This document shows positions 1 to 6,863 of a stretch of 64,000 nucleotides of DNA, in pieces. The stretch is from Synergistales bacterium (lineage in GTDB: Bacteria; Synergistota; Synergistia; Synergistales; Aminobacteriaceae), in NCBI GenBank assembly GCA_025997955.1, contig BNVH01000001.1, positions 50,621 to 114,620 of the forward strand, given 5' to 3'. Numbering within the stretch: the stretch's first letter is position 1; every line of letters starts with the position of its first letter. A model generated the notes under the pieces. It saw only the letters and a program-made list of their open reading frames with translations. It was not told where the DNA came from and searched no databases. A program made the position numbers and the translations under genes.

Positions 1-1
1 G

Positions 2-37
2 GCGGCCACCGCGCTAAAATGGGGAGTGAGCGAGTAA
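2..37 (+). CDS. Possible C-terminal tail of an upstream gene (partial)
   Basis: One forward frame is open from the window edge and ends at TAA 35-37, reading AATALKWGVSE. It stops 27 bases before the next gene, as an operon partner would. Only 11 residues are visible, so no family can be named and the reading may be chance. Confidence 0.3.
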   Translation, partial: AATALKWGVSE

Positions 38-64
38 CGCAAATTTTATTGGGAGGTTTTTTGA

Positions 65-511
65 TTGAAAGGTATTCTTTATACGTTTGATGAGCTTTCG
101 CTTGGTATGAGCGCGTCGCTGTCGCGTACTGTGACGCGAGGTGACATAACGCGCTTCGCGGAGGTCACGGGAGACCATAATCCCATTCACGTAGACGAGG
201 AGTTTGTGCGCGAGTTTTGTCTCGGCAAAAAGCCGCTTGGGCAAAATATCGCGCATGGGATGTTCGGAGCCGGGATTTTATCCGCCGTTTTGGGCACGAA
301 ACTTCCAGGTCCCGGCGGCGTCTACATGGAACAGACGCTCAGTTTCAAAAAACCCGTTTTCATAGGAGACACAATAACGGGAAAGGTCGAAATAGTCAAT
401 CTTAACCGCGAGAAATATCACATCCGCCTCTCGACGGTTTGCGTCAATCAGGATGAAACCGTAGTCATAGACGGCTTTGCCCTGCTCTATTTCAGAATCG
501 CAAGGATTTAA
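65..511 (+). CDS. MaoC-like dehydratase/hydratase
   Basis: Single hot-dog-fold domain protein of 148 residues, the usual size for (R)-specific enoyl-CoA hydratases of the MaoC/PhaJ type, which add water to trans-2-enoyl-CoA in the cytoplasm. The hydratase motif GDHNPIHVD (about residues 36-44) keeps the expected catalytic Asp37 and His42, followed by the AHGMFGAG segment. The start is TTG 65, chosen because GGAGG (52-56) lies 8 bases upstream. A strong hairpin follows the stop. The substrate is unknown; a role in acyl-CoA metabolism is inferred from the family only. Confidence 0.85.
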   Translation: MKGILYTFDELSLGMSASLSRTVTRGDITRFAEVTGDHNPIHVDEEFVREFCLGKKPLGQNIAHGMFGAGILSAVLGTKLPGPGGVYMEQTLSFKKPVFIGDTITGKVEIVNLNREKYHIRLSTVCVNQDETVVIDGFALLYFRIARI

Positions 512-523
512 CCAATTCTTCGA

Positions 524-560
524 TTAAAGCCTCGGTCCTCACTCCGGCCCGAGGCTTTAA
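524..560 (+). terminator. Stem-loop terminator after the MaoC-like gene
   Basis: TTAAAGCCTCGG (524-535) pairs perfectly with CCGAGGCTTTAA (549-560) around a 13-base loop. The stem starts 12 bases after the stop codon. The following sequence is AT-rich rather than a clean T run. Confidence 0.7.
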
Positions 561-570
561 ATACAAATTT

Positions 571-735
571 ATACGTTAATATATATTACATTATACTTAT
601 TATTTTATATCTGTTACGTTATATCTATTACGTTATATTTGTTACGTAATATCTGTTACGTAATATCTGTTACGTAATATATATTGTGTTATATATATTA
701 CTTTATATCTATTACGTTATATTTGTTACTTTAGT
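571..735. repeat. AT-rich tandem repeat, 14-bp period, about 12 units
   Basis: The core TTACG (or TTACT/TTACA) recurs at exact 14-bp steps: 586, 614, 628, 642, 656, 670, 698, 712, 726, with degenerate units at 600 and 684. The best units read TTACGTAATATCTG. There are no spacers, so it is a minisatellite-like array and not CRISPR. It fills most of the gene-free stretch 512-750. Confidence 0.85.
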
Positions 736-750
736 TGTATCTTAACATGG

Positions 751-1113
751 TTACTGAAACAACCCTATAGACATATATGGAATTATGAAAATCACCGCCG
801 CCAGCCTTAGCGCCATCACTTCCGTTTGCATCGGATTCCCGCCAGCTATCCGGGTGCCAATTCTAACGAGGCGAGAAGCTGGAAGCATCAGTTCTGCTCC
901 AACGCAAAAACAAAAGATGGATATATACGCTGCTAAAGAAGAGCTACCAAGGCTTATCATGGCAGTACCGACAGTTTGGCTGGTCACGATAAAATTCGCC
1001 AGAGCTGGAAGTCGCACCGCCCCTAAAAAAACGCTTACGCACATAGCAAAAAACAACAATGCTCCTAAATATGTCACCGTTTTCTCGCCTTCGGTGTAGT
1101 GTTCTAACCCAAC
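751..1113 (-). pseudogene. C-terminal fragment of a membrane transporter
   Basis: The minus strand encodes about 120 residues with four or so hydrophobic segments, ending MSIGLFQ-stop at 751. The frame opens only at a TAG (1114-1116) that lies at the end of the neighbouring IS element. The expected N-terminal part is not found on the other side of the element (past 3481), so this is a severed fragment. The family was not recognised beyond a polytopic membrane protein. The opposite-strand frame at 785-1099 is polar and lacks features, and is taken as its shadow. Confidence 0.5.
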
Positions 1114-1236
1114 CTAATTGTCCGGCGGTAGCTTTATAAAATTGTCCGTTTGGCGTAAAGTATCAGGAGAAAGGAGAGTCCCTGAGCTCATTCTCCGTAG
1201 CAGGTGAAATTTAAACATCGGGGACACCCATACAAC

Positions 1237-1733
1237 ATGTCTATTGTAACTCAATTTCCAATTCCGGCAACTTGCCCGGAATGTGGCGGCAAAATCCATA
1301 AACACGGTAAACGCGGACGGCACGTTCGAGAGCATGGAAAAAAGTATGGTATTCCGTGCAAAGAATACGTTGCACGGTCTGCGGCAAGACAATCACTATA
1401 CTGCTTCCCAACATGCTACCCCACAAACACTATGCGGCTTCGGAAATAGAACAGGTTCTTCAAGAACAAGAAGGTTCGACGGCTCCTCCGCATGAATGCA
1501 CAGCGGAAGAAAGCACTCTATACAGATGGAGGTGTGAATTTCCTACTATTTTGACCAATCTTGCTTCTCATCTTGAGTCTTTATGCAACGCCGAAGTATC
1601 TCTGGTTTCAATGGCGCGTCCTTTGCAAAGAGTCTATGAAATTCTCAAATCCTTTGCAAAACCTTATATTGAGGCTTCTCGTTTAGCTTTGGCATTTTGG
1701 GTTGCAAAAACCAACCCACTTTGCCTTGGATGA
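1237..1733 (+). CDS. IS-associated zinc-finger protein (DUF6431-like), split by a -1 frameshift
   Basis: The first frame (ATG 1237) encodes a zinc-finger start (CPECGGKIHKHG). The second frame (from about 1344, stop 1733) continues with VWYSVQRIRCTVCGKT and LLPNMLPHKHY. Together they read as one DUF6431-like protein of the kind found in front of IS transposases. The join falls on A AAA AAG at 1338-1344, a canonical -1 slippery heptamer in the correct phase. It could be programmed frameshifting or a simple homopolymer mutation. No start with a good ribosome site was found; ATG 1237 is a guess. Its role is presumed DNA binding for the element. Confidence 0.6.
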
Positions 1734-1795
1734 CCGTTTATGCGGCTTTACACTCTTTTTAGTCTTAGATTTTCCATAAAAAAGAGGTGTTTTGC

Positions 1796-2581
1796 GTGAA
1801 AGAGAAGGTCATCAATACCGAAAGAGAGGAAGCCTTGAGGCGTTTTGCCCTCATCTCTCCTCTTTTGGAAGAAGGAGTCTCTGTTCCTGAATTGGCAGAG
1901 AGAAGATGCGCCTTGCTCGGAAAAGAGAATATTTTTCGAGCGTACGCTAAGTCGGTCGCAATACTCTTTGGCAAAGCGACATAAAGTACGGACCGTACTT
2001 GTCTGACCCTAAAAGTCCAAAGAAGAAGTTCAGAACGTATTTGCTGGTCATCATAGACGACGCGACTCGCTTGGTAGTACACGCGTCATTCTATTCCGAT
2101 CATAAGCAGACGACCAACGAGCGTTTTTGCGAGTTGTGTCGGTCGCTTAGTTTCTTCATCAAGCCCCATAGCGCTTTGGATGGCAAAACTCCAGCCGAGG
2201 TGTTTACCGCTGACGGTGCACCACTGCATTTCCATAGCGTAGAGTCGCTCGCGGACGCTTTCTTACATGAAGCTGAGCGTTCAGTAGATAAAACCGGTTG
2301 CCTCAATTTCAACGGCAACCGGAACTGAATGGAAAAGAAAGAAGGTAACGGTACGCTTCGACCCGTTCAACTTTGATGAAATTCAGCTGTGTCACGGAGG
2401 AGAATTGAAGAAAGTTATCCGCACAGCGCAGATAAGTGAGCATAACGCGACTCAGAAAGTAGAGTGCGAGAAAGTGGAACGCTCGGCGGAGTCCAGAGTT
2501 CTTAAGACATTCATCATTGAACAGCAAAAGCGCTACAAGAATACAACAGGCGCTTTTCGTTTAGGAACTGAAGAGGCGTGA
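1796..2581 (+). pseudogene. Mu/IS481-type DDE transposase, deleted and frameshifted
   Basis: The N-terminal part (GTG 1796, after AAAGAGG) resembles the helix-turn-helix start of Mu-type transposases. A second frame holds WQSDIKYGPYL (from 1969) and LLVIIDDATRLVVHASFYSD, the first catalytic strand of an rve DDE core. It then jumps directly to KPHSALDGKTPAEVF, so the middle of the catalytic core with the other acidic residues is missing. A third frame (about 2335-2581) encodes the C-terminal domain, with VRFDPFNFDEIQLC and ending GTEEA-stop. At least two frameshifts and two deletions make it non-functional. Confidence 0.75.
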
Positions 2582-2583
2582 AT

Positions 2584-3393
2584 ATGCAAGGAACATACGA
2601 AGAATACTTCGGTTTTTGCGCTACTCCGTTTGGCCGTGATATTCCGGTAACTGAGCTGATGAAAAGCGATAAATGGAATGAGATGACGGCTCGTCTCTTG
2701 CATATAGCCAAGACAAGAGAGTTTGGACTTTTTACAGGAGAAAGCGGAACCGGAAAGACGACCGCGTTACGGCGAATGGCGGCTGAGTTAGACAAAAACC
2801 GCCATAGGATTCTGTACGTGTACGACTCGGATTTAACACCGCGTAATTTCTATGTGGAGACACTGCATCAGTTAGGATATAAACCGCGATTCTATCGCGG
2901 CGACGCGAAACGGCAACTGACAAAGGCATTGAGTGAAATAACTCAAGAAGGGCAGATTCCTGTCATTGTGGTAGATGAAGCGCACTTGTTTTCCCATGAA
3001 ATGCTTGAGGAGATTCGTTTCTTGTTGAACCTTGAAATGGACTCGAAAAGTTCGTGTTCACTGATCTTGGTTGGACAGACAGAACTGCGTTTGAAATTGA
3101 AGCTCCAGATTCATCAGGCTATAGACGGACGTGTAGATATGCGTTTCCACCTTGAAGATATGAGTCACGAGGAAACGGTCACATATGTGAAGCGGCATTT
3201 GGACCGAGCTAAATGTCCGCGTGAAATCTTTACAGATTCAGCGCTACAGGTAATTTACGATTATTCGGGCGGAAGGCCTCGGAAGGTGAACAAAGTGTCT
3301 CACTCTTGCCTTATGGCCGCCGCAAGCCAGAAGAAACAGTTAGTCGATGATTACTTGGTGAAAGAGGTCATTGTAAGCGAGTTGGAGGTTTAG
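2584..3393 (+). CDS. ExeA/TniB-family AAA ATPase of the IS element
   Basis: An AAA+ ATPase of 269 residues. Walker A GESGTGKT is at residues 53-60, Walker B VIVVDEAH at 127-134, and a sensor-like LILVGQTEL follows. In transposons of this kind such an ATPase acts with the DDE transposase in target choice and strand transfer, like MuB or TniB. ATG 2584 is preferred because GAAGAGG (2570-2576) lies 7 bases upstream; the GTG at 2578 overlaps the transposase stop TGA (2579-2581) but is too close to the ribosome site. The gene appears intact although its transposase partner is dead. Confidence 0.85.
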   Translation: MQGTYEEYFGFCATPFGRDIPVTELMKSDKWNEMTARLLHIAKTREFGLFTGESGTGKTTALRRMAAELDKNRHRILYVYDSDLTPRNFYVETLHQLGYKPRFYRGDAKRQLTKALSEITQEGQIPVIVVDEAHLFSHEMLEEIRFLLNLEMDSKSSCSLILVGQTELRLKLKLQIHQAIDGRVDMRFHLEDMSHEETVTYVKRHLDRAKCPREIFTDSALQVIYDYSGGRPRKVNKVSHSCLMAAASQKKQLVDDYLVKEVIVSELEV

Positions 3394-3492
3394 CTTACCA
3401 TGTTTGTCCGGGACTTGTCTCCCGGACAAATGCTTCGAGTTCTTTTCGCGGACATTTTTATAGAGTCATTGTCGGACATTTAGTGTGGGCCG

Positions 3493-3820
3493 CTACAAAA
3501 TTATGCCGCTTGATTTGCGATATTGCCATGCCGGAGTAATATCTTCATTTTGTCCTCCGATAGATTTCTTCTGTTCTTGCTCCTCTTCTTTGACTACATT
3601 TTGGCCATTTTTTAACATCTCTCCCAATCTTTTCCTGTGCGTCTGCATTCCCTTGTTCCGTTGTCTTGCAGAACTACGCTGCCGCTTCTGTATAACTCTG
3701 CGCCACGCCTAGGCCTTTATAGTACATAAAACCCAATTTGTTCTGTGCGATTGCATTCCCTTGTTCCGCTTTATTGAGGAGTTTTTCAAATTCACTTTGA
3801 GGCACAGCAATCGCGCGGTT
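3493..3820 (-). pseudogene. Sel1-repeat protein remnant
   Basis: Minus-strand translation gives a typical Sel1-like repeat (KAEQGNAIAQNKLGFMYYKG then LGVAQSYTEAAA). An in-frame TAG sits where a Trp is normal, and a second partial repeat follows (EQGNADAQEKIG). One base shift then restores a frame with EMLKNGQNVVKEEEQ, ending GIIL-stop at 3493. Sel1 proteins are helical scaffolds. The nonsense codon and frameshift mark it as dead. Confidence 0.6.
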
Positions 3821-3851
3821 TGGGAACCGTAAACAAAAAAGCTATGGAAAC

Positions 3852-3866
3852 GCTCCTTTCAGGAGC
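3852..3866 (-). terminator. Hairpin downstream of the RiPP-like operon
   Basis: GCTCCT and AGGAGC form a perfect 6-bp stem around TTC, 9 bases past the stop of the recognition-protein gene. In the transcript direction a T6 run follows only after about ten bases, so termination here is plausible but not strong. Confidence 0.4.
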
Positions 3867-3875
3867 ACCCAACCT

Positions 3876-4160
3876 TTAGATGCGTTTAAGCCTAATCAAA
3901 AACTGCCATTGCAAATCTCTTATAAGAGAGATCAAATCGGTCTTCAGCACGTTCTCGGCGACATCGTACTCGTTTAACAATTCGTTAAATATATCTGCGA
4001 TAGTCTTTATTCCATTCAGCCTTGAATAGACGTCTTTTGCCATAGAATTCAAATAACTGATTTTCATGTCCTCAGACATTGCAATCAAAAAATCCCCCTC
4101 TTCACGTTGCTTCAGCGCTTTTGTCTCCACTTTTATATCTTTCAAAAGCTCAAAAACCAT
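3876..4160 (-). CDS. PqqD-like RiPP recognition protein (RRE)
   Basis: A small 94-residue protein with the size and pattern of PqqD-like RiPP recognition elements: an N-terminal segment of beta character (DFLIAMSEDMKISYLNSMAKDV), then SRLNGIKTIADIFNELLNEY and a helical C-terminus. PqqD-like proteins bind precursor leaders and present them to a radical SAM enzyme. It is last in the operon, 14 bases after the second precursor, with GAGGA upstream of its ATG. The call rests on pattern and context; a structure-profile search would decide it. Confidence 0.6.
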   Translation of the reverse strand: MVFELLKDIKVETKALKQREEGDFLIAMSEDMKISYLNSMAKDVYSRLNGIKTIADIFNELLNEYDVAENVLKTDLISLIRDLQWQFLIRLKRI

Positions 4161-4174
4161 AAAGGATGCATCCT

Positions 4175-4399
4175 CTAATAAATAGGCTCAAGCCTACGGA
4201 TCGGACGCGTCGTAATCTTTTTCCCAGAGCCCACCATATTTGTCGCCGTTGCTGCGGCCGCTCCAGCAGCGACACCAAGAGCTGCCGCAGCTGCTACCTC
4301 AGAGACAGCAGCCACTGCGGCAGCTGCAATGGCTGCTAAGGGGATTATTCTTCCTTGAGTAAATAAAAACACCGATGGCTTCATGTAGCACTTTTTCAT
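4175..4399 (-). CDS. RiPP-like precursor peptide B
   Basis: A 74-residue peptide. The ATG at 4399 is chosen over an upstream ATG because AGGAG lies 9-10 bases before it. The N-terminus MKKCYMKPSV shares K-K-x-Y-x-K-P-x-V with precursor A, and the middle (about residues 20-55) is almost only Ala, Val, Ile and Gly. The C-terminus RRLEPIY is identical to that of precursor A. The Y-x-x-P motif resembles leader signatures bound by PqqD-like elements. It likely encodes a hydrophobic modified peptide; the modification and the cleavage site are unknown. Confidence 0.65.
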   Translation of the reverse strand: MKKCYMKPSVFLFTQGRIIPLAAIAAAAVAAVSEVAAAAALGVAAGAAAATATNMVGSGKKITTRPIRRLEPIY

Positions 4400-4413
4400 A
4401 ACGCTATCTCCTC

Positions 4414-4605
4414 TCAATAAATAGGCTCAAGCCTACGATTTGGCGCTTCAACCATATTTTCCTCGAACATTGCATTTACTGCTTTTACACCTACCGCAGC
4501 ACCTGCTGCACCAGCCAAAGCTACAGCTGCAGCCACAAGTGCTGGGACGAGCAAGGATCCGCTTGAGTTAGTCAAAACAATAGGTTTCAAGTACTCTTTT
4601 TTCAT
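4414..4605 (-). CDS. RiPP-like precursor peptide A
   Basis: A 63-residue peptide starting MKKEYLKPIV and ending EAPNRRLEPIY. Residues 20-42 are Ala, Val and Gly rich with small-residue spacing (AGAAGAAVGV) that would suit helix packing in a membrane. Gly16 occurs at the same position as in precursor B, so the leader pattern Y5-x-x-P8-x-V10-x5-G16 is shared. It lies directly after the radical SAM gene and its stop is 14 bases before precursor B starts. No Cys, and few Ser or Thr in the core, argue against lanthionine or azole chemistry. The family is not recognised. Confidence 0.65.
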   Translation of the reverse strand: MKKEYLKPIVLTNSSGSLLVPALVAAAVALAGAAGAAVGVKAVNAMFEENMVEAPNRRLEPIY

Positions 4606-4628
4606 TAGTTAACATCTCCCTTTGATGA

Positions 4629-5660
4629 CTATAACTCAATATCGTCATCGACATGATTGATTATATCCATGTCAAAATCAGACATACGAGTCATATCTTC
4701 CGCATACTTCGATACCGCAGAGTTTTCCCAGACATTTTTCAACTTGTTGTTCCAAATTTCGACAAAATCCTGCTTCAACACGTTCCCGCCGATAAACGGC
4801 GCTACACAGTCAAGCCTCACGTCACCGTTTGGGCGTATGATCGCCGTTGAGTTTGGGTGCGTCTTAGAGTAGTTCAACTGATAAACATCGGTAGCGGACG
4901 TTTGCACTGTCATCTTATCTAAGTAGCGCGTTTCGAGTTTCTTGATTATCTGCTTCATCTTTGCGCTTTCCTCCTGCGAAAGAAGAATGTCACGGTTCTT
5001 GTATGATCGTCCACTGACCATAATCTCTCCCAGGATTATAGTAGAAGCGCCCAAACTATATGCCAAATCGGCCATATCTTCTATTTTGTCGATATTTTGC
5101 GGAGTAACGCTCGACGCTATAGTGAGGGGCAACCCGGCGGACGAAACCATCACGGCCGCACGCACTGCTTTTTCCCAACTTCCAACTTTGCATCTGAAGG
5201 CATCGTGAAAACTGCTATCGCTGCCATCTATCGACACTTGAACCCAAAAGAACCGATATTTTTTCAGTTTTTTTACAATTTTCTCATCAAGCAAATATCC
5301 GTTAGTAATCAAAACAAAACCTGTACCATCATCGTGGAGGATATCCATAATTCTGAAAATCCCATCGCCAATCAACAAAGGCTCTCCGCCTGAAAGAATA
5401 CACTGAAAAATACCACCCTTTGTGACGATGTGCTTTGAAAAATCTACCCATTTGTCAACGCTCATCAAAGTTTTTTTGTCGGCGTCGCCTGACCGGTTAT
5501 AACAATGACGGCATCTCAAATTGCAGTCAGCAGTAAGCTCAAACTGTAATCCAACGGGCATAGTAAATTCCTTTGGATACATTCCGGCTTTGATCTGTCT
5601 CTTCAAATTTGTTTCTGAAATCTTGATATTAGTCCGATCTTCTTTTGAAAGTTTTTCCAT
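4629..5660 (-). CDS. Radical SAM peptide-modifying enzyme
   Basis: A 343-residue radical SAM protein. The cluster motif CNLRCRHC places Cys46, Cys50 and Cys53; the SAM-binding GGEP is at 91-94; further core strands are LITNG and QVSIDG. The C-terminal part looks like a reduced SPASM/Twitch domain (IIRPNGDVRLDCVAPFIGGN) but has only one Cys (285), so a normal auxiliary Fe-S cluster is doubtful. It starts inside the upstream Cys-cluster gene (32-base overlap) and is followed at once by the two precursors. Likely it modifies them at unreactive carbons, for instance by epimerisation or C-C/C-X crosslinking; which one cannot be told. Confidence 0.85.
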   Translation of the reverse strand: MEKLSKEDRTNIKISETNLKRQIKAGMYPKEFTMPVGLQFELTADCNLRCRHCYNRSGDADKKTLMSVDKWVDFSKHIVTKGGIFQCILSGGEPLLIGDGIFRIMDILHDDGTGFVLITNGYLLDEKIVKKLKKYRFFWVQVSIDGSDSSFHDAFRCKVGSWEKAVRAAVMVSSAGLPLTIASSVTPQNIDKIEDMADLAYSLGASTIILGEIMVSGRSYKNRDILLSQEESAKMKQIIKKLETRYLDKMTVQTSATDVYQLNYSKTHPNSTAIIRPNGDVRLDCVAPFIGGNVLKQDFVEIWNNKLKNVWENSAVSKYAEDMTRMSDFDMDIINHVDDDIEL

Positions 5661-5991
5661 TGTTTTCGCTTTCGTTAGATAATTTTTTTAACTCAAAATC
5701 TTCTATTGCTTTCTCAATTTTTTCAATATTGCACTTATTTCCTGATTCTACTATCAGATCGTGACAAATTCTAAGTATCTTCTCTGCAAATTCACATTCA
5801 GTCATGCGATCCTTATAAAAAGCCTCGTAAAATTTTTCACTGTTGCAAGAAACCGGTCGGTCTTTGTAAATACTGCACAAATTATTTTCTAAATAACAAC
5901 ATACTCCGTTACCGTCATCGAAATGCTGAAAACCCAGAACAGTGTTGACCTTTTTGCAACAAATTCCACATTGCACACATGGAAAATTCAT
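5629..5991 (-). CDS. YkgJ-type Cys-cluster protein
   Basis: A 120-residue protein with CVQCGICCKK at the N-terminus, then VCCYL, NLCSIYKDRP and VSCN, the spacing of the YkgJ (CxxCxxCC, UPF0153) family thought to bind zinc or an Fe-S cluster. It is the first gene of the RiPP-like operon and overlaps the radical SAM gene by 32 bases, so the two are probably translated together. It may help mature or reduce the radical SAM enzyme, or act as a second modifying enzyme. Its ribosome site is weak (GGAAG). Confidence 0.75.
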   Translation of the reverse strand: MNFPCVQCGICCKKVNTVLGFQHFDDGNGVCCYLENNLCSIYKDRPVSCNSEKFYEAFYKDRMTECEFAEKILRICHDLIVESGNKCNIEKIEKAIEDFELKKLSNESENNGKTFKRRSD

Positions 5992-6012
5992 CAGGTGAGT
6001 CTTCCTATTATC

Positions 6013-6039
6013 TAATAGTTGGTTGCTTGTTCCTGTTTA
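6013..6039 (-). promoter_or_regulatory. Copy 1 of a repeated box upstream of the RiPP-like operon
   Basis: TAATAGTTGGTTGCTTGTTC and the next bases match the copy at 6333-6360 at about 20 of 27 positions. On the coding (minus) strand the box reads AACCAACTATTA and ends 22 bases before the first operon gene. It overlaps the palindrome CTATTA-TC-TAATAG (6005-6018). A regulator-binding site is the simplest reading. Confidence 0.45.
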
Positions 6040-6084
6040 CGTACGACGAGTATATCTCTAAAGATCACCTCTAAAAACCTCCAT

Positions 6085-6246
6085 TTACTCTGGGAAGAAT
6101 ATCTGGAACAAGCCAATAATCAAAGAAAACCCTGATACTACCAACATAACTTTGGCGATAGTGAGAAATATCGGCAATGATACAGCAACAGATAATATAG
6201 CCATAATAATAGCGGATATCAGGCATAGAATAAATGTCCTGAACAT
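6085..6246 (-). CDS. Small two-helix membrane protein (53 aa)
   Basis: Starts at ATG 6246 with a very good ribosome site (GGAGGAG, 6 bases upstream), begins MFRTFILCLISAIIMA and ends IFFPE-stop. Nearly all residues are hydrophobic, in two stretches (about 4-28 and 30-50), so it should be an inner-membrane hairpin. It lies 93 bases upstream of the RiPP-like operon in the same direction, with a related control box on each side. An immunity, export-helper or toxin-like role is possible; nothing in the sequence decides. Confidence 0.65.
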   Translation of the reverse strand: MFRTFILCLISAIIMAILSVAVSLPIFLTIAKVMLVVSGFSLIIGLFQIFFPE

Positions 6247-6332
6247 AGATTCTCCTCCGATCTTCAGTATGATAGAATTTTTGTTATTTGCTGTAACTAT
6301 GTATACTCGTGAGCTATTACTTTTGCCAAATG

Positions 6333-6360
6333 TAATAGTTGGTTACTTAATACCTATTTA
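6333..6360 (-). promoter_or_regulatory. Copy 2 of the repeated box, upstream of the small membrane protein
   Basis: Same TAATAGTTGGTT core as at 6013. An inverted repeat CTATTAC/GTAATAG (6314-6320 and 6333-6339) overlaps it. Between it and the gene on the minus strand is a possible promoter, TTACAG-16 bp-TATCAT (6264-6291). The arrangement fits a regulator site upstream of a promoter. Confidence 0.4.
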
Positions 6361-6404
6361 TGAATGACTGTAAATCATATCGCACACGAATATATATTAA
6401 AATT

Positions 6405-6536
6405 CTACGCTTTGACCCATGTATGCGTTCCGCCGGGCGATTTAGGACATTTCCCTGCCGCTGTTGCTCCCGGCTTAGTTGCAAGTGAGTATCTTTTGCC
6501 GCATTTTCTGCAAATCCAAACTACCGGTGCTGGCAT
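6405..6536 (-). CDS. Small zinc-ribbon protein (43 aa)
   Basis: ATG 6536 follows AAGGAAAGG and the frame ends at TAG 6405. It contains WICRKCGKRYS and CPKSPGGTHTWVKA: a CxxC knuckle followed by a single Cys-Pro and His. The same pattern, V-C-K-E-C-G-K then K-C-P-S-S-P-D-G-K-H, occurs in the lipoprotein at 6864-7115, so the two are related and one is essentially the naked domain of the other. Function unknown. Confidence 0.6.
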   Translation of the reverse strand: MPAPVVWICRKCGKRYSLATKPGATAAGKCPKSPGGTHTWVKA

Positions 6537-6624
6537 GATAATCCCTTTCCTTCTCTATGCATTGAACTGTTCAGAGAGTTCAAAATACCCTCTTTTAAAA
6601 GCTCTGTATCATATCCTTTTCTAC

Positions 6625-6855
6625 TCATAAAGATGAAGCAGTTGATAAAATGTCGGTAGCAACGAATTCAGTGATTTTTTTGCCGAAAACAGCTCCCAAT
6701 TTTACTATCATATCGACTTGTGTTCGGGAGAATAAAGCTTCACAAGCTAACCAAAGCGGCACTTGCGTGTAACCAATAGTGCTGGTAGCTAGCACAATGA
6801 AACCAACAGCCCTATCAATAATTTCACTGCACTTTGAGTTCTGGCTATCGTTCAT
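6625..6855 (-). CDS. Small hypothetical protein (76 aa) with one membrane segment
   Basis: From ATG 6855 the frame encodes MNDSQNSKCSEIIDRAVGFI and on to a stop at 6625, with a hydrophobic stretch near residues 14-40. It begins 8 bases after the lipoprotein stop, as an operon partner would. The longer version of this frame runs back through the lipoprotein gene and is rejected. There is no strong ribosome site, and no family recognised. Confidence 0.4.
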   Translation of the reverse strand: MNDSQNSKCSEIIDRAVGFIVLATSTIGYTQVPLWLACEALFSRTQVDMIVKLGAVFGKKITEFVATDILSTASSL

Positions 6856-6863
6856 GTTCCGGA

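Larger units (their letters stand above)
1116..3481 (+). mobile_element. Decayed IS element with DDE transposase remnant and ExeA-type ATPase
   Basis: The ends carry related inverted repeats. On the left, two TGTCCG boxes sit at 1119 and 1143 (24 bp apart) with TATAAAA just before the second box. On the right, two inverted CGGACA boxes sit at 3449 and 3473, also 24 bp apart, with the same TATAAAA spacing on the reverse strand. Inside are a DUF6431-like gene, a broken Mu-type DDE transposase and an intact AAA ATPase. No clear target-site duplication is seen. The ATPase looks intact but the transposase is dead, so the copy should not move alone. Confidence 0.75.

Noticed and set aside
571..735. 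CRISPR array
   Set aside because: Units are 14 bp, contiguous and have no unique spacers; no cas genes in the window.
785..1099. Forward-strand open frame of 104 codons
   Set aside because: Polar, low-information translation; the minus strand in the same place encodes typical membrane helices.
3485..3712. Forward Cys-rich 75-codon frame
   Set aside because: The opposite strand carries recognisable Sel1 repeats, so this frame is their shadow.
3876..5991. Lasso-peptide cluster, suggested by the Y-x-x-P-x-V leader motif
   Set aside because: No asparagine-synthetase-like cyclase and no transglutaminase-like leader peptidase are present; the cores are Ala-rich without a ring-forming Asp/Glu pattern.
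6364..6630. Forward-strand 88-codon frame
   Set aside because: It is antisense to the 43-aa zinc-ribbon gene, has no ribosome site and no family features.
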